From Argopecten irradians (Eukaryota; Mollusca; Bivalvia; Pectinida; Pectinidae): 64,000 nucleotides of DNA. The translations under genes were made by a program, and so were the position numbers. The DNA is taken from the NCBI RefSeq assembly GCF_041381155.1, contig NC_091143.1:43272332-43336331 (forward strand), in the 5' to 3' direction. The notes under the pieces are model-generated. The model was not told where the DNA came from. It did not search any database and was given only the letters and a program-made list of their open reading frames with translations. Each line of letters begins with the position of its first letter. The first letter of the stretch is position 1. Below, piece by piece: positions 1 through 10,539 of this stretch.

Positions 1-17
1 GGTTTTTGTTTTTTTCG

Positions 18-100
18 CTGGTGGAGGAGTTAATTCCCAACCATCTACTCAAAAACGACATCTTGGAATGTAATCAAAGTCTTTCCGACGCTTATGATAG
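18..100 (+). CDS. Possible partial internal exon at the window edge
   Basis: An open frame runs in from the left edge and reads LVEELIPNHLLKNDILECNQ (ending in SLSDAYDR). It is followed exactly by a good splice donor (GATAG|GTAAGG, GT at 101). A T-rich tract at 3-15 followed by AG at 25-26 or 28-29 could be the acceptor. The amino-acid composition looks protein-like and there is no stop in this frame until after the donor. I do not recognise the family. It is too short to be certain, and the rest of the gene would lie left of the window. Confidence 0.3.
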
Positions 101-732
101 GTAAGGGATTGGATTGTATTTATAACAAGCGTTTCGGTGATGCCGCTAACATCAAAGATTCACGTACCTTATTCGTTCGTTACACGTTTTGCGAGAGTGC
201 GACTGAATTATTAGTGCTCGTAGTTAGATCGGTAGACACTCGACATTAAGCAAATTCAGTGGATTACCTGTTCTTAATATTATTTTTCTTGTAAAATAGT
301 CAGGGGCCCGCCGCGGCCACAAACGGCAGACAATCAGGGGGCCCGTAGCAAATTTAAGGGGCCTCGGGGCCCCCGGTCTTACGTTAGTGTCGATGGCTGC
401 ATATAATCTACTGGTAATTTTATGTGCGAAATAAGATCGTAGCGAAAATTGGGGCCCACCTCTTTTAGACCTACGTTTTAATAGAAAAATCATCTGTTAC
501 AAACATACGGAGACATGAAAAATACATGCAGATTAAAAGAAAAAAAATCAATAATTTACAAGTTGTGTCTTTTTGCCCCCCATTTTCGTCGACTGAAATG
601 TTCTCAAAATGCGCATTATAAAAATAAAAGAGGTCCTTCTGCACATTTTTTCATACTTCATTTTAGGGATTTTCATATTTATTTTGGGTTACACAACAAT
701 GTGCCGGTGGTATGAAAGCGGTATGTTCAGAT
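101..732. other. Non-coding stretch, no feature seen
   Basis: There is a GC-rich patch at about 300-385 in otherwise AT-rich DNA. The open frames here (89 and 66 codons) have no protein-like character and no splice context. Confidence 0.5.
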
Positions 733-849
733 CTAGTCCGCCTAAACCTGCCTATATTATTAGGCTTTTTTAATTTTATTTATTTTTTGCCTAATATATA
801 GGGAAAAACAACAACAACAACTAATATATAGGCAGGTTTAGCGGACTAG
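733..849. repeat. Small foldback element (about 117 bp)
   Basis: The ends are inverted copies of each other: CTAGTCCGCCTAAACCTGCC on the left and GGCAGGTTTAGCGGACTAG on the right, extending through TATATTATTAG to about 33 bp. The loop holds T-rich sequence and a short CAA run. It is a MITE-sized foldback. I see no clear target-site duplication. Confidence 0.7.
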
Positions 850-1823
850 TTCAAATCGAGCAGGGTTGCGTAATGATATGACGACATTCACAGTTATCAT
901 TATTTAATTGCAGGAATTTAAATTCGAAAAATTACCATGTTAAGAACGTTCTAAAGTCATCAAAATACATCGTATAACTCATCTCAGCAATCGTAAATAC
1001 ATTTAGTAATATTTTTCCTTCTCGGGGGAGACCTTAGGACCCCTAAAAAACAAAATATCTCGCCTTAAGCCCTTGCAAAATCATCATCGGTCTCCCCCAT
1101 AATGGTCAATAGGCTATCTAGTGTGCTGTGGTCTGTGCGTATACTTTTAAAATTTACTAAGGTCGACAGGTTTCTTATTTCCAAAACTACGCACGGTTAG
1201 AAAATATAATGAAGCGGTCTTGTAAATGATTTGTGTTTTATAAGAAATATATGTTGTTTCATGGTCCTGTGTTAGTTGAACTATTACATGTGTATCTTGT
1301 CCACGAGTACATGTCATCCATATTAGGTCATTGTATCTAGTATCTGTGTTTTGTGTCCCGTCTTTTTTATCGGCCGTACGTGTATTGTTACTACTGTACA
1401 TGTTATTCTATTTCGTACACATCAGTAAAAACTCATTATAGAACTTTAAGAAAAATAAATAAGTCTAGCCCTTTCTGTGCGGTGTTCTGAAGGATTAAGC
1501 TTCAAATAGGAAATATAGAGGTGTGCAGTACGTACATAAGGTGGGATAGGGGCACGTTTATCGCGGTATGATAGGGTTTTGTGATAGGGTATGAAGGGTG
1601 GCGTTTTTTTTTTTTTTTTATAAATATGCATTATATGTACATGTATGTGCATGTAGCATGTAGTCTCATTGTAATTTGGGTCCATTTTCTTGTAAAGTCA
1701 TATTTCTTCTTGTTGGTTTAACTTTAAAGTCTATGTTTTGAGTTTTAAGTTACAGACAAAAGTCAAGCGCAACCCCCCTGAACCTGAGTCCGTGACACAC
1801 ACGTACACGGTGTCAAATGGCTT
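850..1823. other. Non-coding stretch, no gene seen
   Basis: AT-rich with a T-run at about 1604-1619. Two minus-strand open frames of about 80 codons are low in protein-like composition and have no flanking splice signals. Confidence 0.5.
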
Positions 1824-2191
1824 TTAAAGATGCTCCACCGCCGACAGAGCATAAATGATATTCATCATTTGAACAATAATTGGTGTTTAATCGTGTTATA
1901 TATATGTCTAATTAACACAAACAATAATATAGAATAATTTATTTCGCTTTTGGTGCATGCGCAATCAGTACTTCATTCCATATAGGATATAGTAACACGG
2001 ATTTTTTTCGGGATGCAATTAATTATATTTCATGTTTTTTAACTTGAAGTAAAATTAGAAGCTCACAAACTGTTCAATGGTGGTAATGGTGTATAGTAAG
2101 TAACTTTTGTAACTGAAGAAAAATACTTAATCGTCTGCTCCTGTTTTTGATAGTTAAAATTTACCATTTGTTAGCGGTGGAGCATCTTTAA
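1824..2191 (+). mobile_element. TTAA-flanked 360-bp MITE, copy 1
   Basis: The element body is 1828-2187, bounded by TTAA on both sides (1824-1827 and 2188-2191). Terminal inverted repeats are AGATGCTCCACCGC and its complement. The interior has no coding capacity and matches two more copies in this window at 15.9 and 22.96 kb. TTAA duplication is the habit of piggyBac-type elements, but the termini do not start with the usual CCC, so the superfamily is open. Confidence 0.85.
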
Positions 2192-2635
2192 CATACTGAA
2201 CATAACAATTTTATAGCCCAGAATATGACGATAAGAATGAGTAAGCTATCGTTTTTATTATATCATTGTATGTTATAGATTATATATTATATACGGATTC
2301 ATTTCCACTATTCAATATAGCAACTACGCGTAGCGCGACTGTTTTAAATATCTATAATCGCCAATACCGCAACACTGCCCCATTGAGTTTCCCGGCTCTT
2401 GTCACAGCTGCTGGTCTCAGATGACGTCACGAATCTACGGCCACCTGGTGATATCAGGGGCGATAAGCGATGCAATTGTTCTAGACAACTGTCGTTGTGG
2501 ACTTCGTTTCAAGCACATTTTATGGAAATTACGTCAAATACAACCTGTATTTTTTTGTTGGAAATCATAAAGTGCACCACAATAAACAAATATCAACACA
2601 AAAAATAGGCATATTTAAAATCTGTTTTTATCACC
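2192..2635. other. Non-coding stretch, no feature seen
   Basis: There is a 69-codon open frame at 2399-2608 with no recognisable motif. Otherwise AT-rich intergenic sequence. Confidence 0.45.
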
Positions 2636-2685
2636 TTTAAATCGCTACTAGTCCCAGAGCTCTGCATGGATTGCAACCAAATTTT
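2636..2685 (+). repeat. Single fragment of a pearl-like core repeat
   Basis: The sequence around AAATCGCTACTAGTCCCAGA and TCTGCATGGATTGCAACC matches the core unit of the array at 6853-7398. It is a lone piece of about 50 bp joined directly to the SINE-like copy that follows. Confidence 0.7.
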
Positions 2686-2687
2686 AT

Positions 2688-2957
2688 AGTTTCTGCTCCT
2701 GCTTAGCGCTCACCATACATGGAGTGGGACGACTGGTTCGCCCGTTGTGTCATGTACGGGTGGGGTGTGTTGCTTGGGTCGGCGGCATGTTTTTAGTGAT
2801 ATAGCACTATATAAAGGGCAACAGCTATACAAGAAGACACAACACGAATCTCCAAAAAACGCACCTCGCACAACATACACGCAACACATTGCATACATGG
2901 GAGGCCGTCCTTACATGACCATAGCTGTTTAATAGGAAGTTAATTAATCAAACAAAC
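2688..2957 (+). mobile_element. SINE-like element, 5'-truncated
   Basis: This is the 3' half of the common SINE-like family (from TTTCTGCTCCTGCTTAGCGC to the AATCAAACAAAC tail). It lacks the head and internal promoter region. The (CAAA)n side is on the right. Confidence 0.8.
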
Positions 2958-3012
2958 TATTTTTGACATCGTCTATAACCAGATCGTGGTACATACCTGG
3001 AACCGGTGGCTT

Positions 3013-3520
3013 TTTGTTTGTTTGTTTGACTAATTAACGTCTATTAACAGCTATGGTCATGAAAGGACGCCTCCCATGTATGCGGTGTGTTGCGTGTATG
3101 TTGTGCGAGATGCGTGTTTTGGGAGACTGCGGTAAAATTCATGTTAAGTCTTCTTGTATAGTGGAACTATTGCCCTTTTTATAGTGCTATATCACTGAAG
3201 CATGCCGCCGAAGGACACCAAGCAACACACCCCACCCGGTCACATTATACTGACAACGGGCGAACCAGTCGTCCCACTCCCCGTTTGCTGAGCGCCAAGC
3301 AGGAGCAGAAACTACCACTTTTATAGACTTTGGTGTGTCTCGGCCAAGGGACAGAACCCAGAGCCTTTCTCACAGGGGCGAACGCTCAACGCAAGGCCAA
3401 AAGTGAGGCGGTGCCAAGGAAGGCATTAGGAAAGATAAAGTCAGTTAGGAAGAAAGATAAGATCCTAAATTTAGTCGCCTTTTACGATCATGCAATAGGG
3501 GCAGCAGGTACAATTCTAAC
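3013..3520 (-). mobile_element. SINE-like element, near full length
   Basis: A reverse-oriented copy running from the TTTG repeats (complement of the CAAA tail) through the CGGGCGAACCAGTCGTCCCA segment and the complement of the B-box-like GGTTCTGTCCC to the head at GCAGGTACAATTCTAAC. The 71-codon open frame inside it is a by-product. Confidence 0.85.
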
Positions 3521-3522
3521 AT

Positions 3523-3705
3523 ACAGCATACAGGGAGTGATATAGCACTATAAAAGGGTTTTAGTTCCACTATACAAAAAGATACAACACGAACATACCA
3601 CAGTCTCCCAAATTACGCACCTCGCACACACTGCATATATAGGAGGCCGTCTTTACATGACCCTGGCTGCTAATAGGACGTTGAAATAATAAAACAAACA
3701 AATTA
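3523..3705 (+). mobile_element. SINE-like element with internal deletion
   Basis: The copy starts with CAGCATACAGGGAGTG and then jumps directly to ATATAGCACTATAAAA. This removes the segment that normally lies between two AGTG motifs, so the deletion probably used that microhomology. The tail is AAACAAACAAA. It lies tail-out beside the reverse copy at 3013-3520, so the two share their head side. Confidence 0.75.
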
Positions 3706-4606
3706 TTAAGACCTAAGGTATATATACTGTTTGCGAATTTGACTGAATATACTTAAAACTCTATTAATTGTTCCTGAGTCGGGGCTGATCCACCCGGTGC
3801 CCCACTCGGTCATGTTAACAGCAATTGCTACAAAATCCTGAATAATTTCCTTAACTTTTACGTGATATTGATGTAAATATGAGAGAACAAAATTCTTAAC
3901 AGCATTCGTCCCTTATGTTTATATCGAGAATTCAGCAAAAAAAATCCAGTTAATTGATCAATTAGTGAAACCCAAAACGAGGCTTTGCACGCGGTACTAT
4001 CCTGATTTGCATACGGTTGGGTGCAGAAGACAATCGAGGAAAGTCACAATTTGTGTTCAGGTAAGTTATTACCGGAAAGTGTTTCGATTATTCAGTATCT
4101 GTAAAGGTGACCTTCCTGATTGGTTTACGTAGTGATCAAACCGTCAAAAAAATAAGATAAGATAAATAACCACTTTAAATCTGTTATTCGTCAAAGTGCG
4201 GTGGAAAAAAATAAAACAATATTTGAATGTAAGGTACTGGGTATAATTAATTTACAATATATACATTTGGTCAAACTCCAGCCGGATGTTTGTAATTTTC
4301 TTTCTTGAGAAAGTGTTATTTACAATCTTGCACCATATAAAACTACAATTTTGACATAATTTAATCCAAACTTCTAAAATTCATTTTAAAAGTAACATAC
4401 ATAGCATCACTAAGTATCATAATTTGTTCATTTATATCATGGTTATATAAAAACATAGCCGTTCTCGGGTTCCAGGGGTATACCCGAAGAATTCAATTCC
4501 AAACTCCAGCGGGATGTTTATATATTGAAATATGATATCTTTGCAGCCAGATATTTAGGAATATTAATTCTCAGATAAAAAAATAGATATATATATATAC
4601 ACACAC
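3706..4606. other. Non-coding stretch with one strong splice-donor-like site
   Basis: TGTTCAG|GTAAGTTATT at 4054-4070 is a near-ideal donor and could end a 5'UTR exon, but I find no partner exon. A short motif (AAACTCCAGC, then GGATGTTT) occurs twice, near 4275 and 4500. Nothing else is recognised. Confidence 0.4.
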
Positions 4607-5429
4607 TTAAACCCGGGATAAAAAAAAATCGGAAAGTTTCTTTTTTACCGTTCTTGCCAGGGACTCAATTTCATAATAGTTACATTCTTCTAACAACTCT
4701 TGCAGATGACACCGGGTTTCAGGAAGGAGCCTGACCTGTCCGTTAGTTTTAAAATCACTCTGAAATGTTTGTCATCACTGTCGAGAAAATATGTATATAC
4801 GTGATCCACTTCGTAGGGCTGAAAGGGATGCGTTTTCTTGAACATACCTGCCAGAATACCGGATGGGTCACTCTCCAGTGTTTAGCACTTGTTTCAAAGC
4901 GGTCTCCGCCAACGTTGACGATCACTCGCTGAGCCTGGTTGAGCACCATCCCTTTAAGCTTGACTTCATGCCTAGGTTTGCTGGTGGCAGTATAGATGAG
5001 GTCCGATGATTCCACGGAGTATGTACTTGGAGCGGTCAACGAGAGCTCATCATCCTTTGAGGTGCTGAGGTCAAGGACAACCACCTGGACCTCATCTACA
5101 AGAGAGGAACCGGCTCTGGTGGCTCGACCTATACCTCGGGGCAGTTTCCTTTTCTTGTTGTATGGTTTGCTTGGTTTTGTTTGGGCCCTTCTAAGTAGCA
5201 CAATCTGGGGTGCTTTTCGTTTAAGATCTTTATTAGCTGGCCTATCCTTAGGCTGGATCTCCTTCTTTTCTGCATTACTCTTCGCAGGGCGTCGAATGAC
5301 CTTGACATGCCTAGACCTCTCCGTCTTGTTGGGGGAACAGCATGTGTTTTGAGTGTCTTGTCTGCTGAGGATGGCATGGCAATCGCTACACTGAATATCT
5401 AGGTTTCTAACTAAGATGGTAAAGACCAA
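4607..5429 (-). pseudogene. T1/BTB-domain gene (KCTD or Kv-channel type), broken
   Basis: The minus-strand frame from 5429 starts with a Lys/Arg-rich region of about 165 residues and then enters a T1/BTB tetramerisation domain with the signature VIVNVGGDRFETSAKHW. The domain continues in two other frames: MFKKTHPFQPYEVDHVYTYF (then LDSDDKHFRVIL) at about 4845-4745, and GQVRLLPETRCHLQELLEEC (then NYYEIESLA) at about 4735-4650, ending at a stop at 4607-4609. In KCTD and Kv proteins this domain mediates subunit assembly, and the order of motifs is exactly that of the family. Two frame changes are needed, near 4863 and near 4745-4757. The gene is therefore either a pseudogene or carries sequencing indels. 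A GTATGT donor-like site at 4847 overlaps the first break, so an unusual splice cannot be excluded. No channel pore is present, which favours a KCTD-type protein. The start codon is uncertain: an AG near 5395 might be a splice acceptor. Confidence 0.7.
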
Positions 5430-5799
5430 TGATTTAGAAATAGAGGTAAGGATTAATTGTGTGTTCGATGTATGGTATCAATGCGTTCGATCCACGGTAT
5501 CACTACACCTAATAGAAATTAGAATGCATTTCGTGTACCCTCTAGCCTCATACACCATCAATATAGCTCAGAAAACATGTCCAATGTTTAAGTAAGAGTG
5601 TCATTTTAACGGAACAAGGCAATATAGTTTGTGAGCGTAGAATGGAAATATAAGCAAGACGAATCTGACGATTTATCCTTACTTATATACATGTATATTT
5701 GCATTTATATGTGTGTGTTCGAGATATGACGTCATATTCAGTATACCTGAACAGGTTATAATGAAAATATGGAAATGAATGTTCATTTCACGAGCTTTA
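5430..5799. other. Non-coding stretch between the T1/BTB gene and the transposase remnant
   Basis: AT-rich. No promoter or repeat family is recognised. Confidence 0.4.
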
Positions 5800-6342
5800 T
5801 TAAAAATGTGAAGTATAACAGTATGACTTATACCCAGAGACTACTTTGACAGAGTCTGATGACAGGTTTATGCCTGTTTCGTCTATGTTCAATATACGCT
5901 GTGGTTGGTCAACGAGGTTCTGCATGGTTAGCTCGTCCTTCAAAACATTGAAATAAGAACTAACGCGCTCTGGCTTCATCATCTTAAGCGCACACCCGCC
6001 GTTCCCTCCACTTTTCTGCGGGAATGTTTCCTTTACACTTAAATGTAACATCCCTCTTTTTAGCAAGGTGCAGCAGACCTTTTAAAATTTTGCTTACTAA
6101 ACCCAACACCATTTGGAATCGATGAGATGCCGTGTTTATGAGGAACTCATCCGCCTTTTCTAATACAAGGGCTTTTCCATTTATTGCCCCTTCTGGGACA
6201 CGCCCACTTACCATGTCCCCAAGACTTGACTTCGGGACATTATATTTTACTGCAGCCTGCCTTACACTGTTTCCGCTAAATTAACCTCATTGACGGCGAC
6301 ACTCGTGGATTCCGCTGTCCAATTATTACGTTTTGGTCCCAT
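5800..6342 (-). pseudogene. Degenerate pogo-like (Tc1/mariner superfamily) transposase
   Basis: Read on the minus strand from ATG at 6342 (MGPKRNNWTAES). A pipsqueak-type helix-turn-helix follows (VRQAAVKYNVPKSSLGDMVS, then GRVPEGA) at about 6270-6195. A linker comes next, then the start of a DDE catalytic domain with RILNIDETGINLSSDSVKVV at about 5900-5840, where IDETG contains the first catalytic Asp. The copy is broken by at least two frame changes: near 6265, just before VRQAA, and in the 5980-6070 overlap of two frames. It lacks the rest of the catalytic core, so it cannot be active. No terminal inverted repeats were identified. The identification rests on the HTH plus DETG combination. 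Confidence 0.75.
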
Positions 6343-6852
6343 TCTGTCAAAGTAAAACCAAACAACAGGTAGAAGTATAATCTAAATTTACATCAAAACT
6401 TAATAAAAGACAATTTCAACTAGTTTATATTTGCAAATTAATTGAATACGATTAACATCGTTCTCTGCTGCCATAAACTCAATATTGCATCTCTGCATGG
6501 GACCACTGATATTATTTTTTAATTTTGATGGTTCGTCTTTGGCTTTAAGCTAGACAAAGCCCAATCTGATTGGACAAAGCCATGTGCTATTACATATCGA
6601 AATATATCTACAATATCAAGTGTTTTTTCTCCCCTTTGCAAATATTTCTTCCCTTTCCTTTGTCGGCACAAATTGCAATAGCGTTTGTCGTACAGATTTT
6701 CCGCTTCATGTTTGACTTGTCCGATTTCAAGACTTCTTGGTCCCCAGTGGCGCATTCCTACAGCAATTCATACACGCCTATAATTATACTATATTTTCAG
6801 AAAAGAAATGAAGAATATCTTATATAAGGGTTAAATTGAATAGTTTTTTATT
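6343..6852. other. Non-coding stretch upstream of the transposase remnant
   Basis: A minus-strand open frame of 78 codons (6519-6755) includes the Cys-spaced string YCNLCRQRKGKKYLQ but matches nothing I know. It could be part of the same old transposon insertion. Confidence 0.3.
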
Positions 6853-7398
6853 AGCTCACCTGGCTCGAAGGGCCGGTGAGCTTATGTCATGGTGCGGCGT
6901 CCGTCCGTCCGTCTGTCCTTCCACATTTCCTTTAAATCGCTACAAGTCATAGAGTTCTGCATGGATTGTAACCAAATTGGCCACAAACATCCTTAGGGGA
7001 AGGGAAACGGAACTTGTATAAATTTTAGCTCTGAACCCCCGGGGGCAGGACTGGCGGGGCCTAATAGGGAAAATAAAGGTTAATCCTATAAATCGCTACT
7101 TGTCCTAGAGTTCTGCATGGATTGTGACCAAATTTAGCCACAAACATCCTTGAGGGAAGGGGAACAGAACTTGCATAAATTTTGGCTTTGAGCCCCTGGG
7201 GGCAGGAGGGACGGGGCCAAATAGGGGTATTAGAGGTCAATCCTATAAATCGCTACTTGTCCTAGAGTTCTGCATGGATTGTGACCAAATTTGGCCACAA
7301 ACATTCTTGGGGGAAGGGGAACAGAACTTGTATAAATTTTGGCTCTGACCCCCCGGGGACAGAAGGGGCGGGGCCCAATTAGAGGTAATAAATATTCT
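6853..7398 (+). mobile_element. Pearl-like element, truncated, with about 3 core units
   Basis: The head hairpin is AGCTCACCTGGCTCGAAGGG, with the complementary arm GGTGAGCT. It is followed by a (CCGT)n-like microsatellite (GTCCGTCCGTCCGTC) and then about three 155-159 bp core units, each carrying AAATCGCTACTTGTCCTAGA and TCTGCATGGATTGTGACC. The GC-rich tail hairpin seen in complete copies is missing, so the copy is cut at its right end. The 85-codon minus open frame within it is incidental. Confidence 0.8.
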
Positions 7399-8119
7399 TA
7401 TTCCTTCAAAAAGAAACAATGGACCTGTATTCAGAACATTACTTGGCATTACAAACCATGAGAGCGATACTGGGCCTCTTGTATTATGGATATAACACAA
7501 AAATAAGAATATATACTCTTAAATGAACCGTAATTTTTTTTACAGTAGGCTTAATAGGACGTTAATTTATCAAACGAACAAATATGTAACTATCACCTTA
7601 TGTCTGATATAAATTATGGTGACATTGAATTGGTATTTTATGATATTGCATGATTCTCATCAAGTTAATGTTAACTTCCATCATGGTTTTCTTTACCTGT
7701 ATACATGTATATATTACATAAAATACACCAAAACGGTATGAAAACATGTTATGAAATGGCTGATGAAATTAATTCTTCAGACATCTGAAAATGGTGATTT
7801 GTTTATCATTTTTTATACCTCTACATGAAATGTTTTGAGAAAAACACTTTATCATAGCCATATTTAGTACAAACTAAATATGGCTATGTAATTAATGTGC
7901 ATAATGTTATTAGTTTTCAATAGAAGAGTTTTCAGGTTTTTTTTCTGTGTTTCTAAAATTAATTTTAAAATGGCCTTAATCTGTCAATTAGTTTTACAGT
8001 TTAAGATAGACGATTGACAGTGACACAATATATTAAGAAAAAAATTATATACATATATATTAGCTATATTAAGACAATTGGTTGATATTTGTAGCGGTAT
8101 CAAACTGGGTCGATCATCG
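7399..8119. other. Non-coding AT-rich stretch
   Basis: Apart from the perfect hairpin at 7853-7888 and a scrap of SINE 3' end near 7550-7585 (GGACGTTAATTTATCAAACG), nothing is recognised. Confidence 0.45.
7853..7888. repeat. Perfect 16-bp inverted repeat with a 4-nt loop
   Basis: CATAGCCATATTTAGT, loop ACAA, then the exact complement ACTAAATATGGCTATG. It is too isolated to assign to an element. Confidence 0.8.
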
Positions 8120-8152
8120 GTGACCAGGTAGCTCAGTCAGTAGAGCACTAGA
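8120..8152 (+). other. tRNA-like A-box fragment
   Basis: GGTAGCTCAGTCAGTAGAGC is an almost ideal tRNA D-arm/A-box sequence. No anticodon arm, T-arm or B box follows, so this is not a functional tRNA. It is most likely the head of a tRNA-derived SINE that was truncated or overwritten by the SINE-like copy starting about 75 bp downstream. Confidence 0.55.
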
Positions 8153-8225
8153 TGCAATTATTTGGTCTGGCTGCTATAGTTTCTCCTCTCCTGTTACATA
8201 TATATCTCCTATCATAATGAAGTTT

Positions 8226-8763
8226 GATAATTTTAACGTCCTATTAACAGCTAGGGTTATGTAAGGACGGCCTCCCTTGTATGTAGTGAGTAGCGTGTGT
8301 GAAGTGCTAGGTGCGTGTTTTGGGAGACTGCGGTATGTTCGTGTTGTATCTTCTTGTAAAGTGGAACTGTTGCACTTTTTATAGCGCTATATCACAGAAG
8401 CATGCCGCCGAAGGCACCTGGCAATACACCCCACTGGTCACACCGACACCGGGCCAACCAGTTATCCCACTTCCTACAGTGTCTGGCCGTGCCGAGTTGT
8501 ATGCAGGAGCAGAAACTACCACCTGGTCACATAATACCGACACCGGGCCAACCAGTTATCCCACTTCCTGTGTGCCGAGTTGTAAGCAGGAGCAGAAACT
8601 ACCACATTTATAGACTTTGATGTGTCTCGCCCTAGGGGGACAGACCCAAAAGTCTTCCTCACAGGGGCAATCACTCAACCGAAGGTCAAATAATGAGGTG
8701 GTGTCAAGAGAGACATTAGGAAGAAGAATGTAAGTTAGGGAGAAAGAAAAGATAAGACCCTAA
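8226..8763 (-). mobile_element. SINE-like element with an internal tandem duplication
   Basis: A reverse-oriented copy from AACGTCCTATTAACAGC to AAGATAAGACCCTAAA. A segment of about 85 bp around GACACCGGGCCAACCAGTTA to AGGAGCAGAAACTACCAC is present twice in tandem (about 8436-8520 and 8521-8604). Open frames of 72 and 100 codons here are by-products of the repeat. Confidence 0.8.
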
Positions 8764-9074
8764 AAGAGAAGGGGCAATGAGGGGCAAATATTTTGCCCAA
8801 TCATGGATTTTCCTTACTTTCACACCATGATTACCTTAATATAGCGACGTTTATGAAAATTGCATTATGAATGAATTCTAAAGTTGCGTTCCATGGCATA
8901 TTTTTTTTTTACATATTCTTGTGTACTCTTAAGGTGTCTGTGATCGACATAATACTGAAATACGTCTTCTTCTTCTTCTTCTTAGAAATAATAAATATAT
9001 AACTGATATGTTCCCCTTTAGTGTATGTTAATGTATTTAGCGATGTATGTGTATCCTTATTTTAGCTTTTTCAA
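8764..9074. other. Non-coding stretch with a CTT microsatellite
   Basis: (CTT)6 at about 8965-8982. Nothing else is recognised. Confidence 0.5.
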
Positions 9075-9425
9075 TTCGTTTTTGTCCGTGGTCCGTCCGT
9101 TAACAATTCCCGTTATCGCTATTTCTCATAAAGTGCTGAAGCTATCTATCCCAAATTTCATATGTAGATGTAGGTTCCCCTCGGGCCCAAATTGTGCATA
9201 TTACATTTTAGGACCAATCTGTCAACAAGATGGGCCACCAAGGTAGCCATCTTGGATTTTGATAAAGTTTGTTAGCGCTATTTATCAGAAAGAATTTTAT
9301 GGATCATTCTTAAATTTCATATGTAGGTTCCCCTAGGGCCCTAATTGTGCATATTGCATTTTGGGACCGATCTGTAATCAAGATGGCCGCTAGGCAGCCA
9401 TCTTGGATTTAAATAGTTATCCCCC
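9075..9425 (+). repeat. Pearl-like core array, first two units
   Basis: The array starts with a short CCGT-type microsatellite (GTCCGTGGTCCGTCCGTT) and then two units of about 155 bp carrying TATGTAGGTTCCCCTAGGGC and the palindrome CAAGATGGC...GCCATCTTGG. It is the same family as 10540-10767 and 11549-13010. Together these appear to be one array broken up by later insertions. Confidence 0.75.
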
Positions 9426-9429
9426 GCCC

Positions 9430-9735
9430 AACAAAGATGGCGCGGGATATACAAATGGGTTCCGTCCATTGGTCTTATGGTCTAGTAGTGCCTTTTGCTA
9501 TTTTTAGGTTTTCATTTTGTGCTTTTTTTCTGTAACCATAGAAACATTGCTGAAAAATATCATATTTTTGTACCAGGATCGTTTCCGCAGCATAACTCTA
9601 AAACCAGCAGATATTTCCACGAAACTTCATAGACACATTCTTTTTATGGTCTTGTAGTACCTTTGCTATTTTTTTCTGCACTTTTTCCGTTACCATGGAA
9701 ACATTGCTGAAAATATCATGGTTAATGGTAAATGC
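9430..9735 (+). repeat. Two-copy tandem repeat
   Basis: Blocks near 9475-9555 and 9640-9725 share ATGGTCTAGTAGTGCC (or TTGTAGTACC), TTTGCTATTTTT, and AAACATTGCTGAAAATATCA. A third, weaker relative lies near 16750-16860 (GTGCCTTTTGCTATTTCAAA). Confidence 0.6.
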
Positions 9736-9819
9736 TACTTTGCAAAATTTGTGTATATAGTCTAATATAAATGTCAAGGCTGTATACCTGATTCAACAAT
9801 TGCAGCCTCGCTCTACTTG

Positions 9820-10436
9820 GCCCTGCAGGTAGGGCGTTAGAATTGTACCTGCTGCCCCTATTGCATGATCGTAAGAGGCGACTAAATTTAGGATCTTATC
9901 TTTTCTTTCTTCCTAAATTACTTTATTCTTCCTAACGTCTCCCTTGACACCACCTCACTTTTGGCCTTTAGTTGAGCGCTCGCCCCTGTGAGGAAGGCTC
10001 TGGGTTCTGTCCCCTGGCCGAGACACACCAAAGTCTATAAAAGTGGTAGTTTCTGCTCCTGCTTAGCGCTCAGCAAAAAGGGAGTGGGACGACTGGTTCG
10101 CCCGTTGTCAGTATAATGTGACCGGGTGGGGTGTGTTGCTTGGTGTCTTCGGCGGCATGCTCCAGTGATATAGCACTATAAAAAGGGCAAAAGTTCCACT
10201 ATACAAGAAGACACAACATGAATATACCGCAGTCTCCCGAAACACGCACCTCGCACAACATACACGCAACACACCGCATACATGGGAGGCCGTCCTTACA
10301 TGACCATAGCTGTTAATAGGACGTTAATTAATCAAACAAACAAACAAACAAACAAATTAACACAGATACATGGGAGGCCGTCCTTACATGACCATAGCTG
10401 TTAATAGGACGTTAATTAATCAAACAAACAAACAAA
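9820..10436 (+). mobile_element. SINE-like element, full-length reference copy
   Basis: Head CCCTGCAGGTAGGGCGTTAG, a B-box-like GGTTCTGTCCC at 10003-10013 within a Pol III-type context, the middle CAGTATAATGTGACCGGGTG, and the 3' part CATGGGAGGCCGTCCTTACA, ending in (CAAA)n at about 10333-10356. The last part (about 10357-10436) repeats the final 65 bp and the tail. The B-box-like motif and the CAAA tail support a SINE. No A box is visible at the expected place, so the tRNA ancestry is unproven. Confidence 0.8.
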
Positions 10437-10539
10437 CTTGAATTATACTCCATCTTTTTTTAGCTCAACTTCCTTTTTCCTGGGTTTTTTTCATACACAT
10501 AAGTCTCCACAATCAAACTTACTTTGATATCTCCATTGG

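Noticed and set aside
4996-5352. Plus-strand 118-codon open frame with hydrophobic segments
   Set aside because: Shadow of the T1/BTB gene on the opposite strand; its hydrophobic runs are complements of the basic Lys/Arg region.
8120-8200. Possible tRNA gene
   Set aside because: Only the D-arm/A-box half is tRNA-like. No T-arm, anticodon stem or B box follows in register.
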